This document shows positions 5,412-8,503 of a DNA stretch of 8,503 nt, one piece after another. Position numbers and translations under genes: made by a program. Every line of letters begins with the position of its first letter. The stretch's first letter is position 1. This stretch comes from Treponema sp. (GTDB taxonomy: Bacteria > Spirochaetota > Spirochaetia > Treponematales > Treponemataceae): contig JAILQA010000516.1 in the NCBI GenBank assembly GCA_024699205.1, positions 1 to 8,503 of the forward strand, given 5' to 3'. Under the pieces are notes generated by a model, which saw only the letters and a list, made by a program, of their open reading frames with translations, made no database searches and was not told the DNA's origin.

Positions 5412-6524
5412 ATGACTGTAAATGCAAAAGAGCTTGAATTTATTTTAGATAATACTCCCTCAGAACAAAATATAATGCTTGTGGGAAAGCATGGAATTGG
5501 TAAATCACGTATTCTGGAAGAATATTTTGCTGATAAAAATGCAAAAGTTGTTACTCTTTTTTTGGGACAGATGAGTGATCCCGGGGATTTGATTGGTTTG
5601 CCTGAAAAAGATGAAAAAACAGGAAAGACTGATTTTATGCTCCCTTATTGGTTTCCTACCGACGGACAGCCTGTTGTTTTATTTTTAGATGAATTGAATC
5701 GTGCCCGTCCTGAAGTTTTGCAGACAATCATGGATTTAACCTTGAACCGAAAACTTGCGGGCAAGTCTTTGCCAGCGGGAAGCAGAATTATTAGTGCAGT
5801 GAATAATGGAAATGAATATCAGCTTACAGATTTGGACCCCGCACTTGTAAGTCGCTTTAATATTTATGAGTTTGCTCCGACGGTAGAAGACTGGCTTGAT
5901 TGGGCAAGAAAAAATCAGATAGATGCAAGAATTATTTCTTTTATTGATGAAAATCCTGAGTTTTTGGATAGCGATGAAGTTTATTCTTCTGAGAATCTTG
6001 AACGTTCTCCCGACAGACGAAGCTGGGAACGCGTATCAAAAATAATTTGTAAGTTTGAAAATTTGTCGTTTCTTCATCAGCCGCTGGTTTCTGGAATTAT
6101 AGGGAACAGAGCAACTTCTATTTTCTTCGATTTTGTAAAATCTCATCGTATTCCTTCTGCAGGACAGCTTATGCAGGGGGATTTTTCTGAAAATCAAAAA
6201 GAACTTGAAGACTTGAGTTTTGCAGATTTCACTCAGTTGAATGAAGCAATTTTCAGATGGGGAGAAAAGTTTTCATCACAGGCAAATATTGATAATGATA
6301 AAAATGTTATGAATGCAGAGGAAAAAGCTGCTGCAGGCAAAAATCTTACGGCATATTTTGACTGGTTTTCATTGAAAGAAAAAAAAGAGCTTCAGGCACA
6401 TTTTGCAAGCCTTGTTTCTGCGTCTGATTATCCTGATTTCTTGAACTTTATTCTGGAATATGCACCTGAGCTTTATAAAAAGCTTCTTGAATTGAGTGAT
6501 GATTTATCTTCTTCAAAAAGGTAA
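5412..6524 (+). CDS. MoxR-like AAA+ ATPase
   Basis: This 370-residue single-module AAA+ ATPase belongs to the MoxR/dynein-related (AAA_5) group. Walker A is GKHGIGKS (25-32). Walker B is VVLFLDEL (88-95), with Asp93 and Glu94. Sensor 1 is the SAVNNGNEY stretch near Asn131/Asn132. DPALVSRFN (142-150) supplies the arginine-finger region (Arg148). The C-terminal 200 residues are mostly helical and carry no recognised domain. MoxR proteins use ATP to remodel or insert cofactors into clients, usually with a VWA-domain partner; the next gene, 5 bp downstream, is such a partner. No Shine-Dalgarno precedes the ATG: the 21 bp after the reductase stop are AT-rich, with a TATACT hexamer at 5399-5404. 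Later in-frame starts would cut into Walker A, so 5412 is the best start. It may be coupled to the upstream gene or be leaderless. Confidence 0.88.
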   Translation: MTVNAKELEFILDNTPSEQNIMLVGKHGIGKSRILEEYFADKNAKVVTLFLGQMSDPGDLIGLPEKDEKTGKTDFMLPYWFPTDGQPVVLFLDELNRARPEVLQTIMDLTLNRKLAGKSLPAGSRIISAVNNGNEYQLTDLDPALVSRFNIYEFAPTVEDWLDWARKNQIDARIISFIDENPEFLDSDEVYSSENLERSPDRRSWERVSKIICKFENLSFLHQPLVSGIIGNRATSIFFDFVKSHRIPSAGQLMQGDFSENQKELEDLSFADFTQLNEAIFRWGEKFSSQANIDNDKNVMNAEEKAAAGKNLTAYFDWFSLKEKKELQAHFASLVSASDYPDFLNFILEYAPELYKKLLELSDDLSSSKR

Positions 6525-6529
6525 GTGCC

Positions 6530-7819
6530 ATGAAAAAAAATGACACGGAAAAGCGGATAAATAAAATTATAAAAGACTGGTTTGTGACAGAAGCTCTTTT
6601 ATTTTCAGCCGTGACAACTCATCACACAGTTTTAAATGATTCTCTGTCTGTTCCCCTGCGTACAGGTAATTTATGCATTGAGTATTCGAATACCCTAACA
6701 GAAAATCTTTCTGATGATGAGCTTTCTGATTTGTTGAAAATTGAAGTTTACAGAATCCTTTTAAAACACCCCTACACCCGCCAACCCCACAAGGCCAATC
6801 CTACAGCCTTGCTCTTAGCCAGTGACATAGTCATTTCTAAATTTTTTGTCCCATCAAGTAAAATAGAAAGTGCAGGGCTAACTTTTTTGAAAAGTCTTGC
6901 CTGGAAATTTTCTACTCTTGATTATCCCCTTGGGAAAAAATGGGCTGATACTGAGGAGTTAAAATTTTTTCAGCGTAACCTTCAGATTGACCGGGCGACA
7001 GGGCAATTAAAAACTCTAGATGATTTGACCTTTGAAGAATGGTATAAAAAAATAATCTTTTTAATCCGAGAAACTTCTGCGGGCGGTGGAGAAGCTGCGG
7101 GCCAAGGTGCACTTTTTGATTATGATTTATCAGCAATTACCGAAAGTTCAGAGCTTTGGAAAGAAGATGAAAACGCAGCAAATCAGATAAACGATAAAAT
7201 TAAAAAAGCCGAAATCGAGCAGGGCTGGGGAAAAAGTGGCGGAAATCTTCAAAGGGTGCTTCAGGGAGAGGTGGATTTTTCCTTTGATTACAGACGGGCT
7301 TTAAGTCATTTCAGAGCGAATATTGTAAGTGCAGAAAGACATCTTACCCGCATGAAACCCAGTCGCCGTTATGGTTTTAAAGCAATGGGAAGCCGATACG
7401 AACGAAAAGCTGATATTCTGATTGCCGTCGATGTAAGCGGTTCAATTACAGATGAAAGTTTTAATCGATTTTATCATGCTATAAAAAACTTTTTCTTTTT
7501 GAAGATTATTGAAAAAATCGATTTAATTTTTTTTGACGTGAACTTAAAAAAATCAGAGCCTGTAAAGTTTACTTCCAAGCTTAATCTGCAGGAAATTACG
7601 GGACGGGGTGGAACCAATTTTCAAGTTCCCCTGGATTACTTTTTGGAAAGGCGTTCAAAATACGACGGAATGATTATTTTTACCGATGGAGAAGGTGCTG
7701 CCCCAAAACTTGATGTGAGTGCGACTATACTATGGATTTTGGATTCGCGTCCAGCTTATGAAAAATCTAGATGGTGGATAGAAGAACTTGCTGGAAATTA
7801 TGCAACTTTTTTGCCATGA
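6530..7819 (+). CDS. VWA-domain protein with degenerate metallopeptidase-like domain (DUF2201 type)
   Basis: This 429-residue cytoplasmic protein pairs with MoxR-type ATPases. The N-terminal half looks like the putative metallopeptidase domain of DUF2201/COG3864 proteins. The expected zinc helix HExxH is replaced by IEVYR at 71-75, keeping only the Glu, while the following LLKHP and the TALLLASDIVISKFF segment are family-like. The residues TRMKPSRRYGF (273-283) lead into a C-terminal VWA-like domain with an intact MIDAS metal site: DVSGS (301-305), Thr362 in GRGGTNF and Asp386 in FTDGEG. It is probably a metal-dependent adaptor that recruits clients to the ATPase, not an active protease. AAAAAGG at 6515-6521 overlaps the upstream stop codon and sits eight bases before the ATG, so the two genes are translationally adjacent and surely co-transcribed. 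The domain family call is by pattern recognition; the VWA part is firm. Confidence 0.8.
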   Translation: MKKNDTEKRINKIIKDWFVTEALLFSAVTTHHTVLNDSLSVPLRTGNLCIEYSNTLTENLSDDELSDLLKIEVYRILLKHPYTRQPHKANPTALLLASDIVISKFFVPSSKIESAGLTFLKSLAWKFSTLDYPLGKKWADTEELKFFQRNLQIDRATGQLKTLDDLTFEEWYKKIIFLIRETSAGGGEAAGQGALFDYDLSAITESSELWKEDENAANQINDKIKKAEIEQGWGKSGGNLQRVLQGEVDFSFDYRRALSHFRANIVSAERHLTRMKPSRRYGFKAMGSRYERKADILIAVDVSGSITDESFNRFYHAIKNFFFLKIIEKIDLIFFDVNLKKSEPVKFTSKLNLQEITGRGGTNFQVPLDYFLERRSKYDGMIIFTDGEGAAPKLDVSATILWILDSRPAYEKSRWWIEELAGNYATFLP

Positions 7820-7822
7820 TAG

Positions 7823-7859
7823 AAAAAAAATTTTATCTTACAGATAGGTAATTTTTTTT
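7823..7859. terminator. AT-rich hairpin terminator after the VWA gene
   Basis: AAAAAAAATT (7823-7832) pairs with AATTTTTTTT (7850-7859), and an inner stem TATCT (7834-7838) with AGATA (7842-7846) closes a 3-nt loop. The hairpin begins three bases after the VWA stop codon and ends in eight T residues. The stem has few GC pairs, so it may be leaky. It can act in both directions and separates the ATPase/VWA genes from the next gene. Confidence 0.55.
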
Positions 7860-7862
7860 ATA

Positions 7863-7917
7863 AGGATTAAAGAATTAAAAGGTTTGAAGAAATAAAAAGA
7901 ATTGAAGGAATTAAAAT
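7863..7917 (+). promoter_or_regulatory. C-free purine-rich leader with repeated Shine-Dalgarno-like motifs
   Basis: From 7842 to 7922 the plus strand contains no C at all. Within it AGAATTAAAAGG (7871-7882) is repeated as AGAATTGAAGG (7898-7908). The AAGGA at 7906-7909, in the second repeat, is the ribosome binding site of the next gene, eight bases before its ATG. The repeat may be slippage or a deliberate multi-site leader. No clear promoter is seen here. Confidence 0.4.
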
Positions 7918-8503
7918 ATGAGCACAAATTACACTGATATGGAAGCAGATTTTTGGAAGGAGCATTTTGTTCATCTTCAGCATAAAAATATGGTGAGGAC
8001 AAATGCTACTGCACTAAAACTTGAAGACTGTCACAAAGAGTTTGAGTCTTTTTCTCAACAGCACCCACAGGCAAAAATCTCGACTCAATATTTTGATTCC
8101 TATTGTATTTTTGAAGTTACCCTGACTGCTGCAATCAAATTGAGGCTTTTTATTCAGTCTGCTATAAAAGGAAGTCTAATGCAAAAATGTGGCTCAGAGT
8201 ATGTGAAATTATGTGATGCAAAGTTTCCCTATAATCCTCTGCCCGAAATTGATGAGTTTTTAAGAAATCTGGATGATTACCTTGTGGAGCTTGAGCGTTT
8301 GGGGCAAAAAAAATCCCGTTCAGAAAGGAGGCAGAAAATTGCTCTGGAGTTTATAATGGCTTATGCGGAAAAACATATTACTCCAAAAAAAATCTATTAT
8401 ATTGAAGCAGAAACAGATGGAAGCTTTGTGTTAAAAATCCCGTCAGACGATTATACTGTTAAAATGACAGATAAAGATTTTATGGAAAAAATAAAAAACT
8501 CAT
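7918..8503 (+). CDS. Unrecognised protein, 3' end outside the window
   Basis: An uninterrupted frame of 195 codons starts at an ATG with a good AAGGA ribosome binding site and runs past the window end. The protein begins MSTNYTDMEADFWKEHF. It is soluble in appearance, with no signal peptide or membrane segment. It is rich in Lys, Glu, Phe and Tyr, with likely helices around residues 105-150 that include a basic stretch GQKKSRSERRQK (128-139). The last part (IYYIEAETDGSFVLKIPSDDY) looks like beta strands. I do not recognise a family and see no catalytic motif. It follows the MoxR ATPase and VWA genes in the same direction after a 98-bp gap holding a hairpin. It could be a third member of that system or an unrelated gene read from its own promoter. 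That it is a real gene is well supported; its function is not. Confidence 0.75.
   Translation, partial: MSTNYTDMEADFWKEHFVHLQHKNMVRTNATALKLEDCHKEFESFSQQHPQAKISTQYFDSYCIFEVTLTAAIKLRLFIQSAIKGSLMQKCGSEYVKLCDAKFPYNPLPEIDEFLRNLDDYLVELERLGQKKSRSERRQKIALEFIMAYAEKHITPKKIYYIEAETDGSFVLKIPSDDYTVKMTDKDFMEKIKNS

Noticed and set aside
6912..7136. Minus-strand open frame inside the VWA gene
   Set aside because: It is antisense to a well-supported coding region, with no start signals and no recognisable protein.

Overview
The window looks like chromosomal DNA from a spirochaete, most likely a low-GC Treponema of the gut or rumen type. This rests on the 5S rRNA sequence, the AT-rich coding style and the gene set. 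It is an inference from sequence character, not a database match. The coding genes are ordinary in codon use and nothing marks the whole window as recently transferred DNA.

Layout. Bases 1-102 are the 3' part of a 5S rRNA gene ending in a U-tract, so the window starts at the end of an rRNA operon. Bases 109-786 hold no convincing gene but are full of structure. There are three further degenerate copies of the 5S 3' end, two of them arranged as foldback units with a period of 125-126 bp. A short tandem hairpin repeat follows, then an orphan promoter-like sequence, and then a strong hairpin terminator. On the minus strand, 787-1725 is cysK (O-acetylserine sulfhydrylase). Its promoter carries two copies of a 19-bp dyad operator, one over the -35 and one in the leader. 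Divergent from cysK, on the plus strand, lies a run of closely spaced genes. These are a YbhJ-type aconitase-family hydratase (1912-4146), an aldo/keto reductase fused to a 2[4Fe-4S] ferredoxin domain (4209-5390), a MoxR-like AAA+ ATPase (5412-6524) and a metallopeptidase-like/VWA protein of the DUF2201 type (6530-7819). A hairpin with a U-tract (7823-7859) follows. The last gene starts at 7918 and runs off the end of the window (195 codons seen); I do not recognise its product.

How the genes may work together. cysK makes cysteine, the sulfur source for Fe-S clusters. The hydratase and the reductase are both predicted Fe-S enzymes, so the left half has an iron-sulfur/redox flavour. The operators at cysK may also influence the divergent hydratase. 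The ATPase and VWA protein form a recognised kind of pair: a MoxR AAA+ motor plus a MIDAS-containing VWA adaptor, thought to remodel or activate client proteins. Here the VWA protein has lost the HExxH zinc motif expected in its N-terminal domain, so it is probably a scaffold rather than a protease. The 5-21 bp spacings suggest co-transcription of reductase, ATPase and VWA gene, but the ATPase start has no Shine-Dalgarno and may have its own promoter.

The most unusual material is the non-coding stretch 121-756 (5S-derived foldback units and a possible small RNA), the paired operators at cysK, and the degenerate metallopeptidase/VWA gene beside a MoxR ATPase and an unknown partner.
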